The notes beneath the pieces were generated by a model that saw only the letters and a program-made list of their open reading frames with translations, did not search any database and was not told the origin of the DNA. A stretch of DNA of 51,874 bases from Bryobacterales bacterium (GTDB lineage Bacteria; Acidobacteriota; Terriglobia; Bryobacterales; Bryobacteraceae): NCBI GenBank assembly GCA_030693045.1, contig JAUYBU010000068.1:1-51874 (forward strand), written 5' to 3'. The translations under genes and the position numbers were made by a program. Positions 1-8,351 of the stretch are shown piece by piece. Position 1 is the first letter of the stretch, and each line of letters opens with the position of its first letter.

Positions 1-750
1 AAGAGGGCGTTCACGGGCGCATACGGGGCTTATTGCGTCACGTTTTTCTGGGCTCACTTTTCGCCCGAGAAGGAGGTCGCCGAAGCCGCGGCCATGGCCC
101 GGGCCGCCAAACGCGCCGGCGTCGAACACGTCATCTGGTCCACCCTCGAGGACACGCGCCGGTGGGTGCCTGTCGACGACAACCGCATGCCCACCCTCAT
201 GGGCAAGTACAAGGTGCCGCACTTCGACGCCAAGGGCGAGGCCAACTACCTGTTCACCGGATTCGGCGTCCCGACGACGTTCCTGCTGACCTCGTTCTAC
301 TGGGACAACCTGATCGCTTTTGGCATGGGCCCCCGGAAAGGCCCGGACGGAAAACTTGCCATCACTCTGCCCATGGGCGATAAGAAACTGCCGGGCATCG
401 TGGCCCAGGACATCGGGCGGTGCGCCTACGGCATCTTCAAGAAGGGCCGCGAGTTCATCGGCAAGACCGTCGGCGTCGCCGGCGAGCACTTGACCGGCGC
501 GCAGATGGCCGCCTCTCTCACCCGGGCGCTGGGCCAGGAGGTGCGCTACAACGATGTGCCGCCGGAGGTGTACCGCGGTTTCGGATTCCCGGGCGCGGAA
601 GATCTCGGCAACATGTTCCAGTTCAAACGCGACTTCGAGGAGTACTTCTGCGGCGCGCGCAACCTGGCTGTCTCCCGGGCTTTGAATCCCGCGCTACAAA
701 CCTTCGACGGCTGGCTGGCCCAAAACGGGAGCCGCATCCCGCTCGAGTAG
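1..750 (+). CDS. NmrA-like NAD(P)-binding protein, 5' end cut by window
   Basis: The reading frame is open from base 1 and ends at TAG 748-750, so the N-terminus with the Rossmann GxxGxxG loop lies outside the window. What remains has the NmrA/HSCARG pattern: ARAAKRAGVEHVIWSTL (the strand and helix after the cofactor site), a substrate-side segment GVPTTFLLTSFYWDN, and the late GKTVGVAGEHLTGAQMA stretch typical of NmrA-type atypical short-chain dehydrogenases. These proteins sense or use NAD(P) and often have no known substrate. Codon use is GC-rich like the neighbours. The gene converges on the carbon-nitrogen hydrolase gene, 34 bases away. Family assignment is fairly sure; function is unknown. 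Confidence 0.8.
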   Translation, partial: KRAFTGAYGAYCVTFFWAHFSPEKEVAEAAAMARAAKRAGVEHVIWSTLEDTRRWVPVDDNRMPTLMGKYKVPHFDAKGEANYLFTGFGVPTTFLLTSFYWDNLIAFGMGPRKGPDGKLAITLPMGDKKLPGIVAQDIGRCAYGIFKKGREFIGKTVGVAGEHLTGAQMAASLTRALGQEVRYNDVPPEVYRGFGFPGAEDLGNMFQFKRDFEEYFCGARNLAVSRALNPALQTFDGWLAQNGSRIPLE

Positions 751-784
751 AGCGGGACAGGCCTCCTTGGCTTGTCATCCAATA

Positions 785-2098
785 TCACTCGAATCCCGGC
801 AGCGGCGGCTTCAGGTCCAGCCGCAGTTCCTTCATGCGCCGCCCGTGCATGTCTCCAAGGTATTGGGCGAGAAAGCGCCTGGTCAGATCGATGGTGGCCA
901 CCGCGGCCGTGCCGTTGGCCGGCGCAGAGGCGAGCCGCTCTCCGTCGGGGTCCATGATGTAAGTGGGGTGGTCGTAGCCGGAGGCCACCAGGTAGACTTT
1001 GTTCTCGATGGCGCGCGCCTTGGCCAGCGTTTCGTTGCCGCCCCAGATGGGCATCAGGATGATCTCCGCGCCTTTGGAGGCCAGTGCTTGCGCCGGGTCC
1101 GGAAAAAAGAAGTCGTAGCAGATCATCAGCCCCAGGACGCAGAAGTCGGTCTGGAAGACCGGAAAGTCGTGGCCCGGAGTAAGACCGCCCTCGATTTCGC
1201 CGCGCGGCACGTAAACCTTGCGGTACTTGCCAATGAGATTCCCGGCGCGGTCGATGAGCACCGCGGTGTTGTAGAGCACCTGGCCTTCGCGCTCGTAAAT
1301 GCCCGCCGCTACGTAGGAGTTCCGCTTCTTCGCCAGTTCGGCCAGGGTGGCGGTGGTCGGGCCCGGGATTGTCTCGGAGACGTCCGCGTAGGTTTTGCCG
1401 GTGCCCACCACGGTGATTCCCTCCGGCAGCAGGATGATGTCGGTCTTCTCTTTCACCGCGCTCTCGACGGTCTCGACAAAACGCCGCACGCTTTCCGCCG
1501 CCGACTTGGTTCCCTGCGGTCTGAGATTGATGGACGCGATGGTGACCTTGCGGGGCGCGGGCGCGGGAATCTGCTCGAGCGTTATGTCGTCCCACCACAC
1601 CGTGCCCAGCGGCGCGTTGGACAGATAAAGTTGCAGGGTCACCGCGGCGGCCTTCTCCGGCGACTGCGTGTCGATGGCGACTCTGGTCCAGGCGCCTTCG
1701 CGCCGGGCCTTGTAGACGTAATCCGGTTCACCGGCCCGGCGGTTGCGCGCATCGCGCCAGTCCAGCCGGGCCAGTACCTGAAGCGATTCGTGGGCCACGG
1801 CTTCGGTCCGGTAATGCGCCGTGAACCGGTACCAGGCGCCCGCCTCGATGCCAGGCACCAGGCGTTCCCAGCCGCCGTGCTCGGCCAGGTTGCTGTTTCC
1901 CGAGATTGCCAGCGACCCGGCCTGGTTGCGGAAACGCAGCCGGTCGACGAAGCAGCGCGGCGCGGTCTCGGCGCGCGCGCTCCAGGTGGTCCAACCGGCG
2001 GGCTTGCCGTCCGGCCCGGCCACGAAGGCGGATTCGTGCAGCCGCAGCGGCGCTCCCGCCAGCCCCGAGACAAACACAACGATCAGCAAATGTTTCAT
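785..2098 (-). CDS. Exported carbon-nitrogen hydrolase with N-terminal beta-sandwich domain
   Basis: A protein of 437 residues. Residues 1-16 form a signal peptide (MKHLLIVVFVSGLAGA). Residues about 25-180 resemble a carbohydrate-binding-module-like beta-sandwich. Residues about 193-437 are a nitrilase-superfamily hydrolase with the Glu-Lys-Cys triad visible: Glu226 in LLPEG, Lys294 in KYRKVYVPRGE and Cys327 in MICYDF. Such enzymes cleave nitriles, amides or N-carbamoyl bonds; the substrate cannot be told from sequence. The start at 2098 is chosen because GGAGAG lies just upstream and the signal peptide begins there; the longer frame to 2152 would run into a palindromic repeat. The fusion and export suggest action on an extracytoplasmic, possibly carbohydrate-linked, amide, which is inference. 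Confidence 0.88.
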   Translation of the reverse strand: MKHLLIVVFVSGLAGAPLRLHESAFVAGPDGKPAGWTTWSARAETAPRCFVDRLRFRNQAGSLAISGNSNLAEHGGWERLVPGIEAGAWYRFTAHYRTEAVAHESLQVLARLDWRDARNRRAGEPDYVYKARREGAWTRVAIDTQSPEKAAAVTLQLYLSNAPLGTVWWDDITLEQIPAPAPRKVTIASINLRPQGTKSAAESVRRFVETVESAVKEKTDIILLPEGITVVGTGKTYADVSETIPGPTTATLAELAKKRNSYVAAGIYEREGQVLYNTAVLIDRAGNLIGKYRKVYVPRGEIEGGLTPGHDFPVFQTDFCVLGLMICYDFFFPDPAQALASKGAEIILMPIWGGNETLAKARAIENKVYLVASGYDHPTYIMDPDGERLASAPANGTAAVATIDLTRRFLAQYLGDMHGRRMKELRLDLKPPLPGFE

Positions 2099-2112
2099 GG
2101 CTTCTCTCCTAT

Positions 2113-2207
2113 TCCGGGGACAGGCTACGTAACCTCGGAACTCGGAACGCATCGGGCGGCGACTTCGTCGAGCCGGAGTTTCGAGGTTACGTAGCCTGTC
2201 CCCGAAT
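2113..2207. repeat. Palindromic repeat, paired arms (family A)
   Basis: Two perfect 22-base arms, 2116-2137 and 2182-2203, are inverted around a 44-base loop and begin with GGGGACAGGCTACGTAACC. It lies directly upstream of the carbon-nitrogen hydrolase start. A diverged copy of its left half occurs at 2257-2312 in the tail of the antitoxin gene. Confidence 0.9.
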
Positions 2208-2253
2208 TAGCTCCGGCATGCCATGATCGTATCATGCCCGCGCGCTCACGCCC

Positions 2254-2592
2254 CTATTTCGGGGACAGGCTACGAAATCCCGAAACTCGGAGCGCATCGG
2301 GCGGCAACTTCGCGCGGTTCTTCAGGCGGCGCTCGCGGCGCGCCACGCGGAGATCGTAGTCCACCTGCAAGGTGAGCCAAAGTTCCGGCGAGACGCTAAA
2401 GTGCAGGCCGAGCCTGAGCGCCGTGTCGGCGGTGATGGCGCGCGCGCCGTTGACGATCATGCCGATACGATTGGGCGGCACATCCAAATCACGCGCCAGT
2501 CGATTCATGCTGATCCCGAGAGGCTTGATGAACTCCTCGAGCAGAATCTCGCCCGGATGAATCGGCTCCCGCAGCTTCGCTCTTCCAGTCAT
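2254..2592 (-). CDS. Orphan HigA-like antitoxin, C-terminus supplied by a repeat
   Basis: A protein of 112 residues with the HigA/VapI-type helix-turn-helix: residues 8-30 (PIHPGEILLEEFIKPLGIS) followed by LARDLDVPPNRIGMIVNG and ITADTALRLGLHF. Start ATG 2590-2592 is preceded by AGAGGTGAT; the longer frame to 2631 has no such site. HigA proteins bind DNA, repress their own promoter and neutralise the HigB RNase. The HigB gene normally sits just upstream in the same direction, but that side holds the divergent KDPG aldolase gene, so no toxin partner is present. The last 18 residues and the TAG stop are encoded by a palindromic repeat (2254-2312), so the native tail has been replaced. Confidence 0.85.
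   Translation of the reverse strand: MTGRAKLREPIHPGEILLEEFIKPLGISMNRLARDLDVPPNRIGMIVNGARAITADTALRLGLHFSVSPELWLTLQVDYDLRVARRERRLKNRAKLPPDALRVSGFRSLSPK
2257..2312. repeat. Half copy of palindromic repeat family A
   Basis: About 85 percent identical over 56 bases to 2113-2168. It begins TTTCGGGGACAGGCTACG and shares the internal CTCGGAGCGCATCGGGCGGC part. It lies inside the 3' end of the HigA-like gene, whose stop codon overlaps its edge. Confidence 0.85.
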
Positions 2593-2669
2593 ATCACCTC
2601 TAATGATAATCGACGATTTCAACGGTGGCACGCCCGAGACTGAGGCATTACCATCTGCGGTAGAATCGG

Positions 2670-3338
2670 ATGGATATGAACAAGCAGACAGTGCTCTCTT
2701 TTATTCGGGATGTCGGGATCGTGCCGGTGGTGCGGACGGCGACCGCCGAAGGCGCCATCCGGTCGATCGAGGCGATTTACGCCGGCGGCATCCGCGCGGC
2801 GGAAATCACGATGACTGTGCCGGGGGCGATCAAGGCCCTGGAGAAAGTCGCCGATCAGTTCGGCGACAAGATCGTGCTGGGCGCCGGGACGGTGCTGGAC
2901 CCGGAGACGGCGCGCGCCTGCATGCTGGCCGGGGCGGAATTCTTCGTCACGCCGGCGCTGAAGCTGGCCACGCTGGAGATGTGCAAGCGCTACTCGAAGG
3001 TGATCTGCCCGGGCGCGCTGACGCCGACCGAAGTGCTCACGGCGTGGGAGCACGGCGCCGACATCGTCAAGATCTTCCCGTGCGGAAACGTCGGCGGGCC
3101 GAAGTACATCAAGGCGCTGAAAGGCCCGTTCCCGCAGATCGAGATGATCCCCACCGGCGGCGTGAACCTGGAGACGGCCGGCGAGTTTCTGAAGGCCGGT
3201 GCCTGCGCCGTCGCCGTCGGAGGCGAACTGGTGGACGCCAAGACCATCAAGGAAGGCAAGTACGAGGTGTTCGTCGAGCGCGCCAAACAGTATCTGGAAG
3301 CGATCGCCCGGGCGCGGGCGGAAATGAAGCAGAGCTAA
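2670..3338 (+). CDS. eda: 2-dehydro-3-deoxyphosphogluconate (KDPG) aldolase
   Basis: A protein of 222 residues, normal length for class I KDPG/KHG aldolases, which split 2-keto-3-deoxy-6-phosphogluconate into pyruvate and glyceraldehyde 3-phosphate (Entner-Doudoroff pathway and uronate breakdown). The Schiff-base lysine is Lys134 in ADIVKIFPCG. Glu45 in AAEITMT is the general acid/base. LGAGTVLDP and PTGGVN are the conserved phosphate-side loops. Two ATGs, 2670 and 2676, are possible. The second has GGATGGAT just before it, while a TAGAAT element at 2661-2666 would place transcription start around 2673. No other Entner-Doudoroff gene is adjacent. Confidence 0.93.
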   Translation: MDMNKQTVLSFIRDVGIVPVVRTATAEGAIRSIEAIYAGGIRAAEITMTVPGAIKALEKVADQFGDKIVLGAGTVLDPETARACMLAGAEFFVTPALKLATLEMCKRYSKVICPGALTPTEVLTAWEHGADIVKIFPCGNVGGPKYIKALKGPFPQIEMIPTGGVNLETAGEFLKAGACAVAVGGELVDAKTIKEGKYEVFVERAKQYLEAIARARAEMKQS

Positions 3339-3360
3339 TCCTGATAAACTGGAGCCGACT

Positions 3361-3531
3361 ATGGCTATCAGCAAGGAACTGCTCGAAATTTTGGTTTGTC
3401 CGCTCTGCAAGGCGCCGGTCGAGCTCAAGCAGGACGAGAACGGGTTGAAGTGCGTCCAGTGCAAGCGGGTCTACCCGATCCGCGACGACATACCGGTGAT
3501 GTTGATCGACGAGGCGCGGATCGAGGAGTAG
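3361..3531 (+). CDS. Trm112-like zinc-binding protein (YcaR/UPF0434 family)
   Basis: A protein of 56 residues with two CxxC pairs (Cys13-Cys16 in VCPLC and a second in CVQCKR) and the family ending YPIRDDIPVMLIDEA. Trm112-type proteins are small zinc proteins that partner methyltransferases in other organisms; the bacterial YcaR role is not settled. In enterobacteria ycaR sits with msbA and lpxK. Here it directly precedes the MsbA-like exporter by 25 bases, with lpxK missing, which keeps part of that arrangement. Confidence 0.9.
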   Translation: MAISKELLEILVCPLCKAPVELKQDENGLKCVQCKRVYPIRDDIPVMLIDEARIEE

Positions 3532-3556
3532 GCGCGGTTCGCCTCGAGGCCCCGGC

Positions 3557-5386
3557 ATGAAGGAGCTCCGCCGCCTGCTGCGCTTCGTGCGGCCGTACCG
3601 GGCGGCGCTGGCGGGCTCGGTCGTGCTGATGGCCCTGGTCGGCGCGATGCACGCGATGATCGCGCTGCTGGTGGGTCCGGTATTCGATCGCGTGCTGAAC
3701 CCGGCTTCCGCCGAGAGCCCGGTGGTGCTTTTCACGGTGCCCTTCCTCGGCCGGCAGGTCCTGCTACAGGACCTGGTCCCGGCGTGGATTCACAACGTCT
3801 GGACCAGCGTCGCGGTGGCCATTGTGGCCGTGTTCCTGATCAAGGGGGTTTGCGAGTACGGCGGCTCGTACCTGGTGAACTACGTCGGCTTCTCGGCCAT
3901 CACCGACATGCGCCAGAAGGTTTTCGACCGCCTGCTGAGACAGGACGCACAGTTCTTCGAGATGCAGTCGACCGGCAAACTGATGTCGTCCATCATGAAC
4001 GACATCGAGAAGATCCAGGTGGCCACTTCGCACATGCTGGCCGATTGGCTCCGGCAGTCGTTCACGGTCGTCGGGCTGCTGGCGGTGGTGATCCAGAGGG
4101 ACTGGAGACTGGCGCTGGTGAGCCTGAGCGTGCTGCCGTTCGTGCTGGCGCCGACGCTGCGCATCGGAAGGCGCATCCGCCGCACCACGCGCCGGGCGCA
4201 GGACGCCGCCGCCGAGATGAACCAGGTGCTCCAGGAGGCGCTGAGCGGCCAGCAGGTGGTCAAGGCCTTTTGCGCCGAAAATCTCGAGTCGGACCGTTTC
4301 CGGATGGTGGCGCGGCGGCTGCGCTCGTCCAGCCTGCGCTACGTGGCGCAGCAGGCGATCGCCTCGCCGCTGATCGAGTTCTTCGGCGCGCTGACCATCG
4401 TCGGACTGCTGACCTACGCGCGTCTTCAGATCAAGGCCGGTCACATGACCACCGGCCAATTCACCAGTTTCGTCATCGCCCTGCTGATGCTTTACGAGCC
4501 GGTGAAACGGCTCACCGGAATCCACAACATCTTCCAGCAGGCGCTGGGCGCCTCGCAGCGGGTCTTCGAATACCTGGACCACGAGCTTATGATTCGGGAC
4601 CGGCCGGGCGCGGTGAAGCTGGAGCGTTTCGATCGCTCAATCGTTTTCGACAATGTAAGTTTCCGTTACCCGAACTCGCCCGACGGCTTCCTGCTGCACT
4701 CGGTTCCGCTGGAAGTGAACGCGGGCGAGATCATGGCGCTGGTGGGTCCCAGCGGCGCGGGCAAGACCACGCTGGCCAACCTGGTGCCGCGTTTCTACGA
4801 CGTGACCGGCGGGGCCATCCGGATCGACGGGCGGGACATCCGCGATCTGCAACTGGATTCGCTGCGCGCGCGGATCGGCATCGTGGCGCAGGACACGTTC
4901 CTGTTCAACGACACGGTGTCCAATAACATCCGGTACGGCAATCCGCGGGCGGCGGACGAGTCGGTTCGCGAAGCGGCCCGCAACGCCCTGGCCGAGGAGT
5001 TCATCCTGCGGCTGCCGAAGGGATACGACACGGTCATCGGGGAGCGCGGGCTGAAGTAGAGCGGCGGGCAGCGCCAGCGCATCTCCATTGCGCGGGCGCT
5101 GCTGAAGAACGCCCCGATTCTGATTCTGGATGAAGCTACGTCGCATCTGGACTCGGAATCCGAGGCGCTGGTGCAGCGGGCGCTGGGCAACCTAATGTCG
5201 GGCCGCACGGTGGTGGTGATCGCGCACCGGCTGTCGACCATCCGCCGCGCCGACAAGATCGTGGTGCTGTCGGCCGGCGGGATCGTCGAGATCGGCTCGC
5301 ACGAGGAACTGGTTTCCGGCGGTGGAATCTATCAGCGCCTGCACGAATTACAGTTTCTGGAGGCCGATCCGGTGGTGAACCCATGA
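3557..5386 (+). pseudogene. msbA: MsbA-type lipid ABC exporter with in-frame amber codon in the signature motif
   Basis: The reading frame is collinear over 609 residue positions apart from one stop. Residues 1-330 are an ABC exporter membrane domain with about six helices. Residues about 345-609 are the ATPase domain: Walker A GPSGAGKTT near residue 397, Q-loop GIVAQDTFLFNDT, signature, Walker [15 protein letters not shown] near 520 and switch VIAHRLSTI. Codon 501 is TAG (5057-5059), exactly where the Leu of LSGGQ should be; TTG to TAG is one base change. Translation would end just before the signature, giving an inactive ATPase unless suppressed. No other decay is seen, so a recent mutation, a sequencing error or readthrough are all possible. 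MsbA flips lipid A across the inner membrane. The stop TGA overlaps the next gene's ATG. Confidence 0.85.
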
Positions 5387-6285
5387 ATCGAAAACCCGTC
5401 CGCAGCATGACCGGATTCGCGCGCGTCCGCATCAACGTGGACGAAGGCGAGTTCACTCTGACCGTCAAAAGCGTGAATCATCGGGGGCTCGACATCCGTT
5501 TCCACATGAGCGCCGACCTGGACCCGTTCGAGAACTCGTTGCGCGCCGTAGTCAAGCAGCACGTCCTGCGCGGCCACGTCGAGGTGCGGATCGCCTTCAA
5601 CCGCTCGCGAAGCGCGGCCAGCGTCACCTGGAACCGCCCGCTGATGGAAGCCTACGTCCTGGGACTGAAGCAGGCGTCGGCCATCTACGGGGTGCACGCC
5701 GAAGCCGACCTGAACGCCGCCTTCCAGGTTCCCGGAATGCTGGCGGACGATCTGGGGCGGGAGCTGAACCCGGCGCTGGAGGGCATTCTCGCCAAGGCCC
5801 TGGGCGAAACTCTCGACACGCTGAACCAGTTCCGGGAGCGCGAGGGGGGCGAACTGGCCGCGCTGATGCGGGAACGCGACGCGGCCGTCGTGGCCGCCGC
5901 CGGCAAGATGGAGGAGATCCGCGCGCTGGCCCTGCCGGCCTTCCACGAGCGGCTCGCCGGCCGGCTGGGCGAGCTGATGAAGGGATTCGCCATGGATCCC
6001 CAGCGGCTGGCCCAGGAAGCCGCCGTGCTGGCCGACCGCAGCGACATCGGCGAGGAAATCGCGCGGCTGAGGATCCACGCCGCCCAGCTCGACAAGCTGA
6101 TCGAGGCGGGCGGCGAGATCGGCAAGAAGATGGATTTTCTGTTGCAGGAGATGAACCGCGAAGCCAACACCGTGCTGTCCAAGACCACCGGGATCGGCGA
6201 GCTGGGCCTGGGCATGACGGAGTTGGCCCTGGCCGTCAAGAGCGACATCGAAAAGATACGGGAGCAGTCGCTGAACGTCGAATGA
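5383..6285 (+). CDS. yicC: YicC family endoribonuclease
   Basis: A protein of 300 residues. The N-terminal YicC domain starts SMTGFARVR and contains [12 protein letters not shown]. The C-terminal DUF1732 part has the near-invariant [17 protein letters not shown] and ends with [11 protein letters not shown]. coli YicC is reported as an RNase that acts on the small RNA RyhB and possibly others. Its ATG overlaps the preceding stop, and its TGA overlaps the gmk start. yicC followed by gmk and rpoZ is a common bacterial order, which supports all three calls. Confidence 0.95.
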   Translation: MNRKPVRSMTGFARVRINVDEGEFTLTVKSVNHRGLDIRFHMSADLDPFENSLRAVVKQHVLRGHVEVRIAFNRSRSAASVTWNRPLMEAYVLGLKQASAIYGVHAEADLNAAFQVPGMLADDLGRELNPALEGILAKALGETLDTLNQFREREGGELAALMRERDAAVVAAAGKMEEIRALALPAFHERLAGRLGELMKGFAMDPQRLAQEAAVLADRSDIGEEIARLRIHAAQLDKLIEAGGEIGKKMDFLLQEMNREANTVLSKTTGIGELGLGMTELALAVKSDIEKIREQSLNVE

Positions 6286-6890
6286 CCACGGTATTCATCA
6301 TCTCGGCGCCCTCGGGCTCGGGCAAGTCCACGCTGGTGAAGGCGGTGCGCGAGTGGGACCCCAGCATCCGCTTTTCCATCTCTTACACCACCCGCCCCCC
6401 GCGCGGCCAGGAACGGCCCGGCGAAAGCTACCACTACCTCACGGAAGCGGAGTTCCTGGCGCGAATCGAGCGGGACGAGTTCCTGGAATCCGCCCAGGTT
6501 TTCGGCTACTATTACGGCACCCACCGGGGCGTGCTGGAGGAGGCCCGGGCGGCCGGCTGCGACCTGCTGCTCGACATCGACGTCCAGGGTGCGAGACAAT
6601 TAAAGAATAGGATTAGGGACGCTGTCACGATCTTCGTCCTGGCCCCATCCCAGAAGGAACTGGAGCAACGGCTCCGCGCCCGCTCGGAGGACTTGGAAGC
6701 GGTCATCGCGCGGCGGCTGAGCGAGGCGGCCGAGGAGATTCGGGACTATCGGCTCTACGATTACGTGATCGTGAACGACCAGATCGAGACTTCCGTCGAG
6801 ACGCTCAAGTCCATCATCCGGGCCGAGCGCGCGCGGCGGAGCCGGATCGAGGAGCAGATCCTTCCGATTCTGAAAACATTCGAGCTCTAA
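6282..6890 (+). CDS. gmk: Guanylate kinase
   Basis: A protein of 202 residues, which phosphorylates GMP to GDP with ATP. The P-loop is SAPSGSGKSTL at residues 7-17. GMP-binding residues lie in SYTTRPPRGQERPGESYH, and the lid and core segment DLLLDIDVQGARQLK follows. It is translationally coupled to yicC by a 4-base overlap. Codons at about 6596-6625, encoding QLKNRIRDA, are strikingly AT-rich (TTA AAG AAT AGG ATT AGG) against an otherwise GC-ending gene, although protein length and alignment there look normal. Confidence 0.96.
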   Translation: MTTVFIISAPSGSGKSTLVKAVREWDPSIRFSISYTTRPPRGQERPGESYHYLTEAEFLARIERDEFLESAQVFGYYYGTHRGVLEEARAAGCDLLLDIDVQGARQLKNRIRDAVTIFVLAPSQKELEQRLRARSEDLEAVIARRLSEAAEEIRDYRLYDYVIVNDQIETSVETLKSIIRAERARRSRIEEQILPILKTFEL

Positions 6891-6898
6891 GAGGAGCC

Positions 6899-7144
6899 AT
6901 GACCGACATACTTCGAAACAACGCAAACAGCGCGATTCCGGACGATCCGGAAGCCAGCACCTATCGCTTTATCATCGTGGCCGCCAAGCGCGCCCGCCAG
7001 CTTCAAGCCGGCGCGCGCAGCGTGCTTCCCACCACATCCAAAAAGCCGACCGTCATGGCGATCGAAGAGACCCGCCGCGGCCTGGTGAAGTACGACGATC
7101 CGCTGCGCGCGATGCCGCCCCTAAAGCAGGCACTGCCGGAATAA
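6899..7144 (+). CDS. rpoZ: RNA polymerase omega subunit
   Basis: A protein of 81 residues. The conserved omega core is YRFIIVAAKRARQLQAGAR (helix that latches the beta-prime subunit), followed by KKPTVMAIEETRRGLVKYD. It has a strong ribosome site (AAGAGGAG) eight bases after gmk. Omega helps assemble RNA polymerase and, in some bacteria, binds ppGpp. The gmk-rpoZ-coaBC order is widely conserved and makes this call secure. Confidence 0.95.
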   Translation: MTDILRNNANSAIPDDPEASTYRFIIVAAKRARQLQAGARSVLPTTSKKPTVMAIEETRRGLVKYDDPLRAMPPLKQALPE

Positions 7145-7163
7145 CCCCTTTCGGGAGCCACCC

Positions 7164-8351
7164 ATGAAGGTGATCCTGGGCATCGGCGGGGGCATCGCGG
7201 CGTACAAGGCCGCGGAACTGGCGCGGGCGCTGGTGGAACGCGAGATGACCGTCCAGGTGGTCATGACGCGCGCGGCGCGGGAATTTGTGCGCCCGCTGAC
7301 CTTCGCCGCGCTGACCGGCCGGAAGGTGATCACCGGCATGTTCGACCCCGACGGCGCCATCGAGCACATCCGCCTGGCGCAGGAATCGGATGTGCTGGTA
7401 GTGGCGCCCGCCACCGCCAACCTGCTGGCCAAGTTCGCGCACGGCCTGGCCGACGATTTTCTCTCCACTCTCTACCTGGCCTTCACCGGACCGGTGGCGC
7501 TTGCCCCGGCCATGAACAGCAATATGTGGCTGCACCCGGCCACCCAGGCGAACCTGGAAACGCTACGCGCCCGCGGCCATCATATATTGGACCCCGAGGA
7601 CGGCCCTCTGGCCTGCGGCATGACCGGCCCGGGCCGCCTGGCCGACCCGCTGCGCATCGCCACCTTCATTCAGGCGCTGGCCGAACGGCGGCGGGATATG
7701 GAAGGGGAAACCGTGCTGGTGACCGCCGGGCCGACCCAGGAGCCGCTGGACCCGGTGCGCTTCATCTCCAACCGCTCCAGCGGAAAGATGGGCTATGCCC
7801 TGGCCGAAGCCGCAGCGGCGCGCGGCGCGCGCGTCATCCTGATCTCCGGACCCGTGCGCCTGGCGGCGCCGCCTGGCGTTACCCTGGTCCGCGTGCGCAC
7901 GGCCAGCCAGATGCGCGCGGCGGTGATGGAGCATTTCGAGCAGGCCGGCATCATCGTCAAAGCCGCCGCCGTGGCCGACTACCACCTGGCCAGCGTGCCG
8001 GCGATGAAGATCAAGAAAACCGCGGCGCGCATCTCGCTGGAATTGGATCCCACGCCCGACATCCTGGCCGAAGTGGGCCGGAAGAAAGGCAGCCGGCTGC
8101 TGATCGGCTTCGCCGCCGAAACCGAAAACCTGGTCCAGGAGGCGCGCCGCAAGCTGGAATCGAAGAACTGCGACATGGTGGTCGCCAACCTGGTGGGCCA
8201 GGAAGGGACGGGCTTCGAATCGGACCGCAACGAAGTGGTGCTGGTTCTGAAGACCGGAGAGATGGTGCCGCTTCCGGCGGCCTCCAAGCGCGAGATCGCC
8301 GGCCGCATTTTCGACCACGCGCTGCGCTTGCGGCTGGCCCTCGCCCAATGA
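7164..8351 (+). CDS. coaBC: Bifunctional phosphopantothenoylcysteine decarboxylase/synthetase
   Basis: A protein of 395 residues, normal for the fused enzyme. CoaC domain, residues 1-180: flavoprotein start ILGIGGGIAAYKAAELAR, ATANLLAKFAHGLADD, PAMNSNMW and the substrate clamp LACGMTGPGRLADP. CoaB domain, residues about 185-395: VTAGPTQEPLDPVRFISN and RSSGKMGYALAEAA, with KKTAARISLELDPTPDIL. Together they join cysteine to 4'-phosphopantothenate and decarboxylate the product in coenzyme A synthesis. The ribosome site is GGGAG; the stop overlaps the next start (ATGA). Confidence 0.96.
   Translation: MKVILGIGGGIAAYKAAELARALVEREMTVQVVMTRAAREFVRPLTFAALTGRKVITGMFDPDGAIEHIRLAQESDVLVVAPATANLLAKFAHGLADDFLSTLYLAFTGPVALAPAMNSNMWLHPATQANLETLRARGHHILDPEDGPLACGMTGPGRLADPLRIATFIQALAERRRDMEGETVLVTAGPTQEPLDPVRFISNRSSGKMGYALAEAAAARGARVILISGPVRLAAPPGVTLVRVRTASQMRAAVMEHFEQAGIIVKAAAVADYHLASVPAMKIKKTAARISLELDPTPDILAEVGRKKGSRLLIGFAAETENLVQEARRKLESKNCDMVVANLVGQEGTGFESDRNEVVLVLKTGEMVPLPAASKREIAGRIFDHALRLRLALAQ

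Noticed and set aside
2220-2253. A toxin (HigB) gene next to the antitoxin
   Set aside because: Neither side has a frame with HigB features; the downstream side is repeat and the upstream side is the divergent aldolase.
7526-8347. Long open frame upstream of the uracil-DNA glycosylase start, overlapping coaBC
   Set aside because: It is the out-of-frame shadow of coaBC, rich in Arg/Gly/Pro; the glycosylase homology starts at ATG 8348, which overlaps the coaBC stop.
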